Origin: Nocardioides flavescens
Lineage (GTDB): Bacteria > Actinomycetota > Actinomycetes > Propionibacteriales > Nocardioidaceae
NCBI RefSeq assembly: GCF_009823805.1
Contig: NZ_WUEK01000009.1
Span: 161,831 to 225,830 of the forward strand
DNA: 64,000 bases
Reading direction: 5' to 3'
Part shown: positions 8,660 through 15,808 of the stretch, piece by piece
How positions within the stretch are numbered: position 1 is the stretch's first letter
Layout: each line of letters begins with the position of its first letter
Notes under the pieces: generated by a model
What the model saw: the letters and a program-made list of their open reading frames with translations, nothing else
Told to the model about the DNA's origin: nothing
Database searches by the model: none
Made by a program: the position numbers and the translations under genes

Positions 8660-9085
8660 ATGGCCGTCTCCTCCCGTCCCGCCGAGGGTCGACGCTCCAC
8701 CCGGCAGCGCTCGCTCCTGCGCGAGCTGGTCGGTGAGACGACGGCGTTCACCAGCGCCCAGCAGCTGCACCAGGTGCTGCGGGAGCGCGGGGAGTCGGTC
8801 GGGCTGGCCACCGTCTACCGCAACCTGCAGGTGCTGGTCGAGGACGGTGAGGTCGACACGCTGCGCGGCGAGGACGGCGAGGTCCTCTACCGCCAGTGCA
8901 GCCCGCGTCACCACCACCACCTCGTCTGCCGCGGCTGCGGTCGCGTCGAGGAGGTCCAGGGCCCTGCCGTGGAGCGCTGGGCCGACCGCGCCGCGGAGGA
9001 GCACGGCTTCACCGACGTCGCCCACACCGTCGAGATCTTCGGGCTCTGCCCGGCGTGCGCGGCGCTCACCAGCTCGCCTTCGTGA
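8660..9085 (+). CDS. zur: Fur-family zinc regulator Zur
   Basis: A 141-residue Fur-family repressor: an N-terminal winged helix ([14 protein letters not shown]), the [11 protein letters not shown] metal-binding and dimerisation segment, and a second CxxC (CPAC) near the C-terminus for structural zinc. Zur-Zn represses zinc-uptake and zinc-sparing genes, and its neighbours here (cysteine-free ribosomal proteins, zinc exporter) fit zinc rather than iron sensing. The ATG at 8660 follows a weak AGGA. The 3' end overlaps the convergent rpsN gene by 20 bp. Confidence 0.88.
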   Translation: MAVSSRPAEGRRSTRQRSLLRELVGETTAFTSAQQLHQVLRERGESVGLATVYRNLQVLVEDGEVDTLRGEDGEVLYRQCSPRHHHHLVCRGCGRVEEVQGPAVERWADRAAEEHGFTDVAHTVEIFGLCPACAALTSSPS

Positions 9086-9371
9086 TCCCCGGCAGCTCGC
9101 CGCGGTGGGCCATCTCGCGGAACCTGATCCGCGACGTCCCGCTCTTGCGCAGGTAGCCGCGCGGGCGCCCGTCGACCTGGTCGCGGTGGCGCAGCCGCAC
9201 CGGTGAGGAGTCGCGCGGCAGGGCGGCCAGCGCCTGCACGGCGGCCGTCAGCTCGACAGAGCCCGGCTCCGCGGCGCGCACCCGTGCCTTCGCGGCCGCC
9301 CGGCGCTCGGCGTACTGCTCCACGACGCGCTCGCGGCGCCGCTGGGCGGCGATCTTCGACTCCTTGGCCAT
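9066..9371 (-). CDS. rpsN: 30S ribosomal protein S14, zinc-independent paralogue
   Basis: A 101-residue S14 beginning MAKESKIA and ending [11 protein letters not shown]. It is the long form that lacks the CxxC-CxxC zinc ribbon of the usual actinobacterial S14; no cysteine is present. Such C- paralogues replace zinc-binding ribosomal proteins during zinc starvation. The ATG at 9371 overlaps the rpmG stop by one base (TGATG). It is the last gene of the rpmB-rpmG-rpsN operon driven from the Zur-type operator at 9801. Confidence 0.92.
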   Translation of the reverse strand: MAKESKIAAQRRRERVVEQYAERRAAAKARVRAAEPGSVELTAAVQALAALPRDSSPVRLRHRDQVDGRPRGYLRKSGTSRIRFREMAHRGELPGITKASW

Positions 9372-9541
9372 CAGCGCTCCTCCTTGAAGTCGACGTGGCG
9401 GCGCACGCGAGGGTCGTACTTGCGCAGCACCATCCGGTCGGGGTCGTTGCGGCGGTTCTTGCGGGTGACGTACGTCGTGCCCGTGCCGGCGCTCGACCGC
9501 AGCTTCACGATCGGTCGGGTCTCGCTGCCCCGCTTCGCCAT
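9371..9541 (-). CDS. rpmG: 50S ribosomal protein L33, zinc-independent paralogue
   Basis: A 56-residue L33 ([15 protein letters not shown] followed by [12 protein letters not shown]). It has no cysteine, unlike the zinc-binding form with two CxxC pairs. It is the middle gene of a three-gene zinc-sparing operon, with a one-base stop-start overlap on both sides. The start [10 protein letters not shown] at 9541 abuts the rpmB stop. Confidence 0.92.
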   Translation of the reverse strand: MAKRGSETRPIVKLRSSAGTGTTYVTRKNRRNDPDRMVLRKYDPRVRRHVDFKEER

Positions 9542-9777
9542 CAGAGACTCACCCCTCGTGCCCGCAGGTCGGCGACGACCGCCTCGATGCCCCGGCGGTC
9601 GACGGTCTTGATGCCGCGGGCGCTCAGGGTCAGCCGCACGTGGCGTCCCAGGCTCGGCACCCAGTAGCGCTTGTGCTGGACGTTGACGTCGAAGCGCCGC
9701 TTCGTGCGGCGGTGCGAGTGGGAGACGTGGTGACCGAACCCCGGCTCGGCTCCGGTGACCTGGCACGTCCGTGACAC
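9541..9777 (-). CDS. rpmB: 50S ribosomal protein L28, zinc-independent paralogue
   Basis: A 78-residue L28 starting [20 protein letters not shown]. Only one of the usual zinc-ligand cysteines remains (CQVTG instead of CxxC), so it should not hold zinc. First gene of the operon; its start is 24 bp from the Zur-type operator centred at 9810. Confidence 0.93.
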   Translation of the reverse strand: MSRTCQVTGAEPGFGHHVSHSHRRTKRRFDVNVQHKRYWVPSLGRHVRLTLSARGIKTVDRRGIEAVVADLRARGVSL

Positions 9778-9800
9778 GGGCGACCTCCTTGTGCTTGACT

Positions 9801-9819
9801 AATGAGAACGAATCTCATT
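9801..9819. promoter_or_regulatory. Zur-type operator shared by two divergent zinc-sparing operons
   Basis: A perfect 7-bp inverted repeat with 5-bp spacing, AATGAGA-ACGAA-TCTCATT, in an otherwise GC-rich genome. It lies midway between rpmB (minus) and rpmE (plus), both starting zinc-independent ribosomal protein operons, and zur itself is one operon away. It resembles known actinobacterial Zur boxes. Zur-Zn binding would shut off both operons when zinc is plentiful. Confidence 0.82.
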
Positions 9820-9841
9820 CTAAACAGATCGAGGAGTGCAG

Positions 9842-10117
9842 GTGAAGCCAGGCATCCATCCGGCGTACGGCGAGGTGGCGTTCCGCGACCGCTCGACCGG
9901 CGACGTGCTCGTCACGAGGTCGACGCTCGTCTCCTCGCTCGACCCGACGCACACGGTCGAGGTCGACGGGCGGACCTACCCGGTGCTCGACGTCGACGTG
10001 ACCCGCCACAGCCATCCGTTCTGGACGGGGCGGGGCCGGGTGCTCGACAGCGAGGGTCGGGTCGAGGCGTTCGAGCGTCGCTACGGACGCGCGGCCGGGA
10101 AGCGGGGGTCGTCGTGA
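9842..10117 (+). CDS. rpmE2: 50S ribosomal protein L31 type B, zinc-independent
   Basis: A 91-residue type B L31 (MKPGIHPAYGEV, then TRHSHPFWTGRGRVLD). It has no zinc-ligand cysteines. I chose GTG 9842 over GTG 9836 because it gives the canonical MKxGIHP start and GAGGAG at 9831-9836 is well spaced. The stop overlaps the start of the next gene by 3 bases (GTGA). First gene of the plus-strand zinc-sparing operon. Confidence 0.92.
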   Translation: MKPGIHPAYGEVAFRDRSTGDVLVTRSTLVSSLDPTHTVEVDGRTYPVLDVDVTRHSHPFWTGRGRVLDSEGRVEAFERRYGRAAGKRGSS

Positions 10118-11190
10118 GGGTCCCCGTCGTCGTGGTCACCGGCGTCGATCCGGACCCGATGGCCGCGACCGTGGTCGGTCTGCAGTTCGACCTGCCCGCC
10201 GCGGTCGCCGTACGGCACCACATCGACGTCGAGCGCCAGGTGCTGACCCGCACGGTGAGCGACGTGAGCGGGGTCCTCGAGCACGTCGAGACCACGCTCG
10301 AGCACGCCTGCATCAGCTGCGCGATCCGTGAGGACATCGTGCCGACGGTCGAGCGCCTGGCCCGGCTGCGCCGCTGGCAGAGCGTGCTGGTGCACCTGCC
10401 GGTCGGTGCGGAGGCCTACAACCTCTGCAGCGCGCTGAACTGGGACACCCGGCTGGCCCGCCTGCTGCGCGTCTCGGCGGTCGTGACCGCCGTGCGCGCG
10501 GGCACGGTCGTCGACGACCTCACCGGTGAGGCGCTCCTCGCCGAGCGCGGCCACCACTGCGCCCGCGACGACCGCCGCGGGGTCGGCGAGGTGCTCGCCG
10601 CGATGGTGGAGTACGCCGATGCGGTGGTCTGCGACGGTGTCCCCTCGACCCCGGCGCGGGGCCTGCTGCGGGTGCTGGCCCGCCCCCAGGGCGTCGTCTT
10701 CGCCGAAGGCACCCACGAGCTCGACGCGGCACCCCTGGTCGACCGACTGCACGTCCACGCGCGGTCCGACGCGTGGTCGAGCCCGGTGCGCGAGGGCGAC
10801 CTGCCCCGGCTGGGACCCGAGACCGAGGGTGCGTGGCGCGTCGACCTGCGCTCCTCGCGCGCCTTCCACCCCGAGCGGCTCCTGGAGTCGCTCGAGGTGC
10901 TCGGCGGCGGCGCCCACCGCTCGCGCGGCTGCTTCTGGATCCCGACCCGACCGGGCCGGGTCCTCGAGTGGGACGGCGCCGGCGGCCAGCTCAGCATCGG
11001 CGACTGGGGCACCTGGCACGGGCGCACCCGGCTCACCCGCATCGTCCTCGCCGGGGTGGGCGTGGCCCCTGCCCGCCTGGCCGACGCCTTCGAGTCCCTG
11101 CTGGTCCGGCCGGGGGAGCAGGACGGGCGCTGGTGCACCGTCGAGGACGGCTTCGAGCCGTGGCTCGGCCCGATCGAGGAGGTCGCCTGA
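10114..11190 (+). CDS. CobW-family protein lacking the P-loop, MRF-like
   Basis: A 358-residue protein with the CobW/P47K layout. It has a CISCAIRED motif near residue 68 (matching the conserved CxCC region), a central domain, and a CobW_C-like C-terminal domain ([25 protein letters not shown]). The Walker A motif GxxGxGKT expected after the first strand is replaced by [11 protein letters not shown], so GTP hydrolysis is unlikely. The mycobacterial protein encoded with C- ribosomal proteins (Rv0106-like; MRF, a factor that recruits the hibernation protein to zinc-free ribosomes) is, from memory, built the same way. GTG 10114 overlaps the rpmE2 stop. A ribosome-hibernation role here is inferred. 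Confidence 0.72.
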   Translation: MRVPVVVVTGVDPDPMAATVVGLQFDLPAAVAVRHHIDVERQVLTRTVSDVSGVLEHVETTLEHACISCAIREDIVPTVERLARLRRWQSVLVHLPVGAEAYNLCSALNWDTRLARLLRVSAVVTAVRAGTVVDDLTGEALLAERGHHCARDDRRGVGEVLAAMVEYADAVVCDGVPSTPARGLLRVLARPQGVVFAEGTHELDAAPLVDRLHVHARSDAWSSPVREGDLPRLGPETEGAWRVDLRSSRAFHPERLLESLEVLGGGAHRSRGCFWIPTRPGRVLEWDGAGGQLSIGDWGTWHGRTRLTRIVLAGVGVAPARLADAFESLLVRPGEQDGRWCTVEDGFEPWLGPIEEVA

Positions 11191-11381
11191 TGGCCGTCCC
11201 CAAGCACCGCACCTCGCGCTCCCGCACCCGCCACCGGCGCAGCCGGTGGAAGGCGCAGGCGCCCGACCTGGTGCCCGTCGTCGTCGACGGACGCACCCAC
11301 CGGGTGCCCCGCCGGCTCGTGGCCGCGGTGCACGCCGGTCTCGTCGCTCCGACCGTCCACAGGGAAGGAGGTGTCAGGTGA
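11190..11381 (+). CDS. rpmF: 50S ribosomal protein L32, zinc-independent
   Basis: A 63-residue L32 ([20 protein letters not shown]). The C-terminal half carries none of the four zinc cysteines of the standard form. Its ATG shares a base with the CobW-like stop (TGATG), so it is translationally coupled in the Zur-controlled operon. Confidence 0.88.
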   Translation: MAVPKHRTSRSRTRHRRSRWKAQAPDLVPVVVDGRTHRVPRRLVAAVHAGLVAPTVHREGGVR

Positions 11382-11500
11382 AGGTGCGCAACTCGATCCG
11401 CTCGGTGAAGGACCAGCCGGGGTCGCAGGTCGTCCGCCGGCGCGGACGCATCTACGTCATCAACAAGCTGAACCCACGTCTGAAGACGCGCCAGGGATGA
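11378..11500 (+). CDS. rpmJ2: 50S ribosomal protein L36, zinc-independent
   Basis: A 40-residue L36 of the [11 protein letters not shown]... [14 protein letters not shown] type. The Cys/His zinc ligands of the standard L36 are absent. GTG 11378 has AAGGAGG at 11365-11371 and overlaps the rpmF stop. It completes a set of six zinc-sparing ribosomal proteins in this locus. Confidence 0.93.
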   Translation: MKVRNSIRSVKDQPGSQVVRRRGRIYVINKLNPRLKTRQG

Positions 11501-11507
11501 GCCAGGG

Positions 11508-11807
11508 ATGAGCGCCGGCCACGACTACGTGCTGGTCTGCGGAGGCGAGCGGTGCGCGGCGCGCACCGACGAGGTGGTCGATGCCTTGCGGGCGGTGGTG
11601 CGGGTGGCACCGCACTCGGTGCTGATCCGCACGGCCTGCCTCGGCCCCTGTCGGGGTGCCCAGCAGGAGGGGTGCGAGGTGGCGGTGCAGAGCGTCGACG
11701 CCTCCGGACAGGCCCGTCGGCGGCCGCGGAGGGTCGGGACCCGGCTCTCCACGCCCGCCGTCCGCGCGCGCGTGGCGCGGTGGCTGCTGGAGGTCGACCG
11801 GCCCTGA
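11508..11807 (+). CDS. thioredoxin-like [2Fe-2S] ferredoxin domain protein
   Basis: A 99-residue protein with an LVCGGERCAAR start motif and a later RTACLGPCRGAQQEGC motif. The spacing of cysteines (CxxxxC and CxxxC) fits the thioredoxin-fold 2Fe-2S ferredoxin family. It lies 7 bp after rpmJ2 at the end of the Zur-linked operon, so it may be induced under zinc depletion. What it donates electrons to is not visible. Confidence 0.7.
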   Translation: MSAGHDYVLVCGGERCAARTDEVVDALRAVVRVAPHSVLIRTACLGPCRGAQQEGCEVAVQSVDASGQARRRPRRVGTRLSTPAVRARVARWLLEVDRP

Positions 11808-11824
11808 CGCCAGACCCTGAACGC

Positions 11825-11864
11825 ACCGCGCCCGCCCCGCGTGCAGACACGGGGCGGGCGTGGT
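11825..11864. terminator. bidirectional terminator hairpin
   Basis: ACCGCGCCCGCCCCG at 11825-11839 pairs with CGGGGCGGGCGTGGT at 11850-11864 with one mismatch and a 10-base loop. It lies between the convergent ferredoxin and amt genes and can serve both; there is no U-tract, as is usual in high-GC actinobacteria. Confidence 0.75.
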
Positions 11865-11880
11865 GCTGAGGCGGATGAGC

Positions 11881-13137
11881 TCAGACGAGCTCGTACGCCG
11901 GGTCGCGGTGCAGACGGGCGTCGATGCCGGTCTCCTCGTCCTCGGGGGAGATCCGGATGCCCATGGTGGCCTTGAGGATCATCGCGAGGACGAACGAGAC
12001 GACGAAGGAGTAGGCGAGCACGGCCGCGGCGGCGGCGAGCTGGCGCCAGAACTGGTCGAGGCCGCCGCCGTAGAGCAGGCCCTCGACGCCCTGGACGGTG
12101 TCGGCGGAGCCGACGATGCCGATCATCAGGGTGCCGATCACGCCGCCCACGAGGTGGACGCCGACGACGTCGAGCGAGTCGTCGTAGCCGAACCGCTCCT
12201 TCATGCCGACCGCGAGCGGGCAGATCGCCCCGGCGACGAGACCGACGAGGATCGCGCCCATCGGGGTCACGTCACCGCAGGACGGGGTGATCGCGACGAG
12301 GCCGGTGATGGCGCCCGAGGCGGCGCCGATGCCGGTGACGTGGCCGTCCTTGACCTTCTCGACCGCGAGCCAGGCGAGGGTCGCGGCGCAGGTGGCGAGG
12401 AACGACGTGACCATCGCGAACGCCGCGCCGTCGGAGGCGCCGAGCCACGAGCCGCCGTTGAAGGCGTACCAGCCGGCCCACAGCAGGCCGGCACCGAGCA
12501 GGGTCAGCGGGACGCTGTGGGGCTTCGGGCCGCGACCGAAGTTCGCCGACTTGCCGAGCACGATGGCGACGGCGAGCGCGGCGGCGCCGGCGTTGATGTG
12601 GACCGCGGTGCCACCGGCGAAGTCGAGGGCCCCCAGCGAGTTGGCGATCCAGCCGCCCTTCTCCGACACGACACCGTCGAAGGCGAAGACCCAGTGGGCG
12701 ACGGGGAAGTAGACGAGCACGGCCCAGAGGGCGGCGAAGACCATCCAGGCGCCGAACTTCATCCGGTCGGCCACGGCGCCCGAGATCAGGGCGACGGTGA
12801 TGCAGGCGAAGAGCGCCTGGAAGAGCGAGAAGAGCAGGATCGGCAGGCCGCTGTAGCTGGTCTGGTCGGTCGAGCCGTCAGGGCTGAAGAGGCCCGAGCT
12901 GCCGAAGAAGTCGGTCGGGTTGCCGAACAGGCCGCCGATCGAGTCGCCGAAGACGACGGAGAACCCGAAGACGAACCACAGCAGCCCGACCACCGCCACC
13001 GCGCCGTAGGTCATCATCATCATGTTGACCGAGCTCTTGACGCTCACCATGCCGCCGTAGAAAAGCGCCAGCCCGGGGATCATCAGCGTCAGCCCGATGA
13101 TGCAGCACAGCATGAAGGCTGTGGTTCCTGTGTCCAT
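11881..13137 (-). CDS. amt: ammonium transporter
   Basis: A 418-residue Amt/MEP/Rh-family channel with about 11 membrane helices, beginning LCCIIGLTLMIPGLALFYGG. The two pore histidines are seen in GGTAVHINAGA and VVGVHLVGGVIG. It takes up ammonium across the membrane. The ATG at 13137 is preceded on the minus strand by GGAGCGGAC. No glnK follows within the window. It sits downstream of a nitrogen-assimilation operon but is separated from it by a 162-bp repeat element. Confidence 0.93.
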   Translation of the reverse strand: MDTGTTAFMLCCIIGLTLMIPGLALFYGGMVSVKSSVNMMMMTYGAVAVVGLLWFVFGFSVVFGDSIGGLFGNPTDFFGSSGLFSPDGSTDQTSYSGLPILLFSLFQALFACITVALISGAVADRMKFGAWMVFAALWAVLVYFPVAHWVFAFDGVVSEKGGWIANSLGALDFAGGTAVHINAGAAALAVAIVLGKSANFGRGPKPHSVPLTLLGAGLLWAGWYAFNGGSWLGASDGAAFAMVTSFLATCAATLAWLAVEKVKDGHVTGIGAASGAITGLVAITPSCGDVTPMGAILVGLVAGAICPLAVGMKERFGYDDSLDVVGVHLVGGVIGTLMIGIVGSADTVQGVEGLLYGGGLDQFWRQLAAAAAVLAYSFVVSFVLAMILKATMGIRISPEDEETGIDARLHRDPAYELV

Positions 13138-13236
13138 GTCCGCTCCTGTGTGAGAGCCCCGGAGGGCTGTTTCGCCACAGCGAACAACGTCTCCTTTTCG
13201 GGGGCGCTCGCCGTGCGTGACGGTGGTGTTACGACT

Positions 13237-13398
13237 AGGGCGTGTCTCCTGAGTCTGCGTGGGAGCAGGCGTGGGGTCGCGCGGAGCTGGCAAGGCGGAG
13301 GAGCCCGCCGTGGCGGAGTCACGGCGGGCGACGACAACGCAGTCCAGGTCCGATGCGACGCCGCGCGGGCGACTACGAGGACTCAGGAGACACGCCCT
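13237..13398. repeat. 162-bp hairpin-ended repeat element, copy A
   Basis: The element is bounded by a perfect 19-bp inverted repeat (AGGGCGTGTCTCCTGAGTC at 13237-13255, its complement at 13380-13398). Inside are a second possible stem CGCGCGG/CCGCGCG (13278-13284 with 13361-13367) and a perfect 10-bp hairpin GCCCGCCGTG/CACGGCGGGC (13303-13312 with 13320-13329). The roughly 115-bp core is almost identical to the reverse complement of copy B (37394-37557), whereas the outer arms differ. No ORF is shared convincingly. It may be a MITE-like mobile hairpin or a structured RNA. Confidence 0.85.
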
Positions 13399-14615
13399 GG
13401 GCCCGCGCCGGGTCGAGCCGCGGCAGGGCCGGCCAGCTCGCGCAGCACGTCGACGAGCGCGTCGACGCCGGCCTCGCAGTCGTCCGCCTCGGCGTGCTCG
13501 GCGGGGGAGTGCGAGACGCCGGTGGGGTTGCGGACGAAGAGCATCGCGGTCGGCACGCCGTGGGTCGCGAGGACGCCGGCGTCGTGGCCCGCGCCCGTGC
13601 CGATGACCGGCACGCCGCCGAGCAGGGCGGCGAGTCGCGCGGCCAGGTCGGGGTCGAAACGGGTGTCGGCGGTGAACGACTCCGTCGTCGCGGCGACGCC
13701 GAGGCGCCGCTCGAGCTCGGGCACGAGCGCGCGGACGGCGTCCTCGTCGGGACCGCGGGCGTCGAGCCACCCGGTGACCGACGACGGGATCGCGTTGACC
13801 CCGTTGGGCAGCACGGCGACCTTGCCGACGGTGGCCACGCACCCCGTCGCCTCGGCGACCTCTCGCGCGGCGAGGACCAGAGCGGCGAGGTCGAGCATCG
13901 GGTCGCGTCGGTCGACCAGCCGCGTCGTGCCGGCGTGGTTGGCCTCGCCCTCGAGGTCGAAGCGCCAGCGCCCGTGCGGCCAGATGGAGGAGCCCACGGC
14001 GACGGCGTGCGGTGTGTCGGCGAGGTGCCGGCCCTGTTCGACGTGGAGCTCGACGAACGTCGCCACCCGCGCGAGCGTCTCGTCGTCGCGACCCACCGCG
14101 GCCGGGTCGCGCCCGGCGGCCCGCAGGGCCTCGGCGGCGCTCACGCCGTCGGCGTCGCGCAGGCCGAGGGCGTGCTCGGCGCTCATCGCGCCGGTCAGCA
14201 CCCGTGACCCGGCACAGGCCACGCCGAACCGGGCGCCCTCCTCGTCGACGAAGTTGGCCACCGCGACCGGTCGGGCGGGCTCGAACCCCTCCGCGCGCAG
14301 CCGCGCCACGGCGGCGAGCGACGACGCCACGCCGAGCGGGCCGTCGTACGCCCCGCCGTCGGGCACGGAGTCGAGGTGGGAGCCGGTGACCACGCCGGGC
14401 CCGTCGGCGTCGGGGTCGCCCCACCACGCCCACTGGTTGCCGACACGGTCCTCGGTGACCTCGAGACCCAGACCGCTCGCGCGGGCCGCGAACCACTCCC
14501 GCAGCACGTGGTCGGCCGCGGTCCAGGCGAACCGGCGGTAGCCGCCGGTCTGCGCGGAGCGGCCGACCCGGGCGATCTCGTCGAGCAGCGTGAGCGCACC
14601 CGGAGGTGCGCTCAC
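13383..14615 (-). CDS. M20-family amidohydrolase (allantoate amidohydrolase / N-carbamoyl amino acid hydrolase)
   Basis: A 410-residue binuclear-metal hydrolase of the hydantoinase/carbamoylase M20 branch. Ligand regions visible are GSHLDSVPDGGAYDG, VDEEGARFG, ELHVEQG and GAGHDAGVLATHG. Members release ammonia or carbamate from allantoate, ureidoglycine or N-carbamoyl amino acids; the exact substrate is open. GTG 14615 overlaps the stop of the FAD oxidoreductase gene by 4 bases, placing it last in the nitrogen operon. Its last codons (GRVS-stop) are read from the right arm of repeat element A, which supplies the stop codon. Confidence 0.8.
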   Translation of the reverse strand: MSAPPGALTLLDEIARVGRSAQTGGYRRFAWTAADHVLREWFAARASGLGLEVTEDRVGNQWAWWGDPDADGPGVVTGSHLDSVPDGGAYDGPLGVASSLAAVARLRAEGFEPARPVAVANFVDEEGARFGVACAGSRVLTGAMSAEHALGLRDADGVSAAEALRAAGRDPAAVGRDDETLARVATFVELHVEQGRHLADTPHAVAVGSSIWPHGRWRFDLEGEANHAGTTRLVDRRDPMLDLAALVLAAREVAEATGCVATVGKVAVLPNGVNAIPSSVTGWLDARGPDEDAVRALVPELERRLGVAATTESFTADTRFDPDLAARLAALLGGVPVIGTGAGHDAGVLATHGVPTAMLFVRNPTGVSHSPAEHAEADDCEAGVDALVDVLRELAGPAAARPGAGPGRVS

Positions 14616-15808
14616 CTCATCTCGCCCGCACCGACGTAGGGGTGCGGGCTGGTGAGCAGGTCACCCTCGGCGAACCGCTCGAGCCGGAAGTCGGAGGCGG
14701 GCACGTCGGGGTCGCGGCTGTCACCCTCGAGCACCAGGTCGGCGACGAGCTCGCCCACGGCGGGGCTGATCTTGAAGCCGTGGCCGGCGAACCCGGCGGC
14801 CACGACCAGCCCGTCGAGCGCCTCGACCGGGGCGATCACGGGGTTCCAGTCCGGGGCGACGTCGTAGACGCCGGCGTAGGTGTGGGTCACCGACGGGTCG
14901 GGGAAGCCGGGGAAGCGGTGGATCAGCTTCTCGGCGTACTTCTCCACGCTCGCGTCGCTGGCGATGTTGGAGTAGTGGTCGGGGTCGACCCACTTCGCCT
15001 CCCGCTCGCTGTGGTCGCTGTTGCCGACCAGGAAGTGGCCCGAGCCCTCGACCCGGCAGTACTGCAGGCTGACCAGGTCGGAGACCACCGGGAGGTCGCG
15101 CAGCGGCACGCCGGCGTCGACGATCAGCAGCTCGGAGCGGTAGCCCTTCATCGGCAGGTCGACGCCGACCTCGGCGAGCATCGCGCTGGCCCACCACCCG
15201 CTGGCGAGCACGACCAGGTCGGCCTCGAGGACCTCGCCCGAGGTGAGCTCGACCCCGGTCACGCGGTCCTCGCGGGTCAGCAGCCGGGCGACCGGCGTGT
15301 GCTGGCGGATGCGGGCACCGTGGTCGCGGGCAACCTGGCCGAAGTGGAAGGCGAGCTGCGAGGCGTCGGCGTAGCCGCCGCGACGCTCGTAGCCGACCGC
15401 GGCGACGTCGTCGACCTCCATCATCGGCCACATCGCGGCGAACTTGTCGACGTCGATCATCTCGGCCTCGATGCCGAGCTCCTGGTGGGTGGCGATGTTG
15501 GCGCGCAGCGCGGCGTCGTTCTCGGGGCCGACGAGCACGCCGTAGCCGACCTGGCGGAAGCCGACCTCGTCGCCGAGCTCCTCGATCAGCGGCAGGCTGC
15601 GCCAGGCCATGGCGGCCAGCGACGGCACGCCGTAGTGCGCGCGCACGATGCCGCTCGACTTGCCGGTGCCGCCGCCGGCGAGCTGGGCGCGCTCGACGAC
15701 GAGCACGTCGGTGAGCCCGCGCAGGGTCAGGGAGCGGGCGATGGCGAGCCCGATCAGGCCGCCGCCGACCACGATCGCGGACCTGGGGGTGCCGCTGGGC
15801 GCGTTCAC
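14612..15808 (-). CDS. FAD-dependent amine oxidoreductase, sarcosine oxidase beta/MgdA-like
   Basis: A 398-residue DAO-family flavoprotein. The N-terminal dinucleotide-binding motif is VVGGGLIGLAIARSL, and the C-terminal FAD contact is GFAGHGFKISPAVGE. It most resembles sarcosine oxidase beta subunits, which oxidise N-methyl amino acids. GTG 15808 overlaps the preceding glutamate-synthase-like gene by 4 bases. In context the substrate could be N-methylglutamate or another secondary amine; the alpha, gamma and delta subunits of heterotetrameric enzymes are not present here. Confidence 0.72.
   Translation of the reverse strand: MNAPSGTPRSAIVVGGGLIGLAIARSLTLRGLTDVLVVERAQLAGGGTGKSSGIVRAHYGVPSLAAMAWRSLPLIEELGDEVGFRQVGYGVLVGPENDAALRANIATHQELGIEAEMIDVDKFAAMWPMMEVDDVAAVGYERRGGYADASQLAFHFGQVARDHGARIRQHTPVARLLTREDRVTGVELTSGEVLEADLVVLASGWWASAMLAEVGVDLPMKGYRSELLIVDAGVPLRDLPVVSDLVSLQYCRVEGSGHFLVGNSDHSEREAKWVDPDHYSNIASDASVEKYAEKLIHRFPGFPDPSVTHTYAGVYDVAPDWNPVIAPVEALDGLVVAAGFAGHGFKISPAVGELVADLVLEGDSRDPDVPASDFRLERFAEGDLLTSPHPYVGAGEMR

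Noticed and set aside
8660..9085. Iron-sensing Fur
   Set aside because: Neighbouring zinc-sparing ribosomal genes and the zinc exporter, and a zinc-type operator, favour Zur.
13089..13337. Short frame in repeat element A (a similar one in element B at 37456) as a conserved small protein
   Set aside because: Frames match only because the DNA core is identical, and they run into unrelated flanks. No ribosome-binding site; DNA or RNA structure explains the conservation better.
11860..14541. 893-codon plus-strand frame across amt and the M20 gene
   Set aside because: Runs antisense to two well-recognised genes and through repeat element A; it has no similarity to a known fold. Shadow frame.
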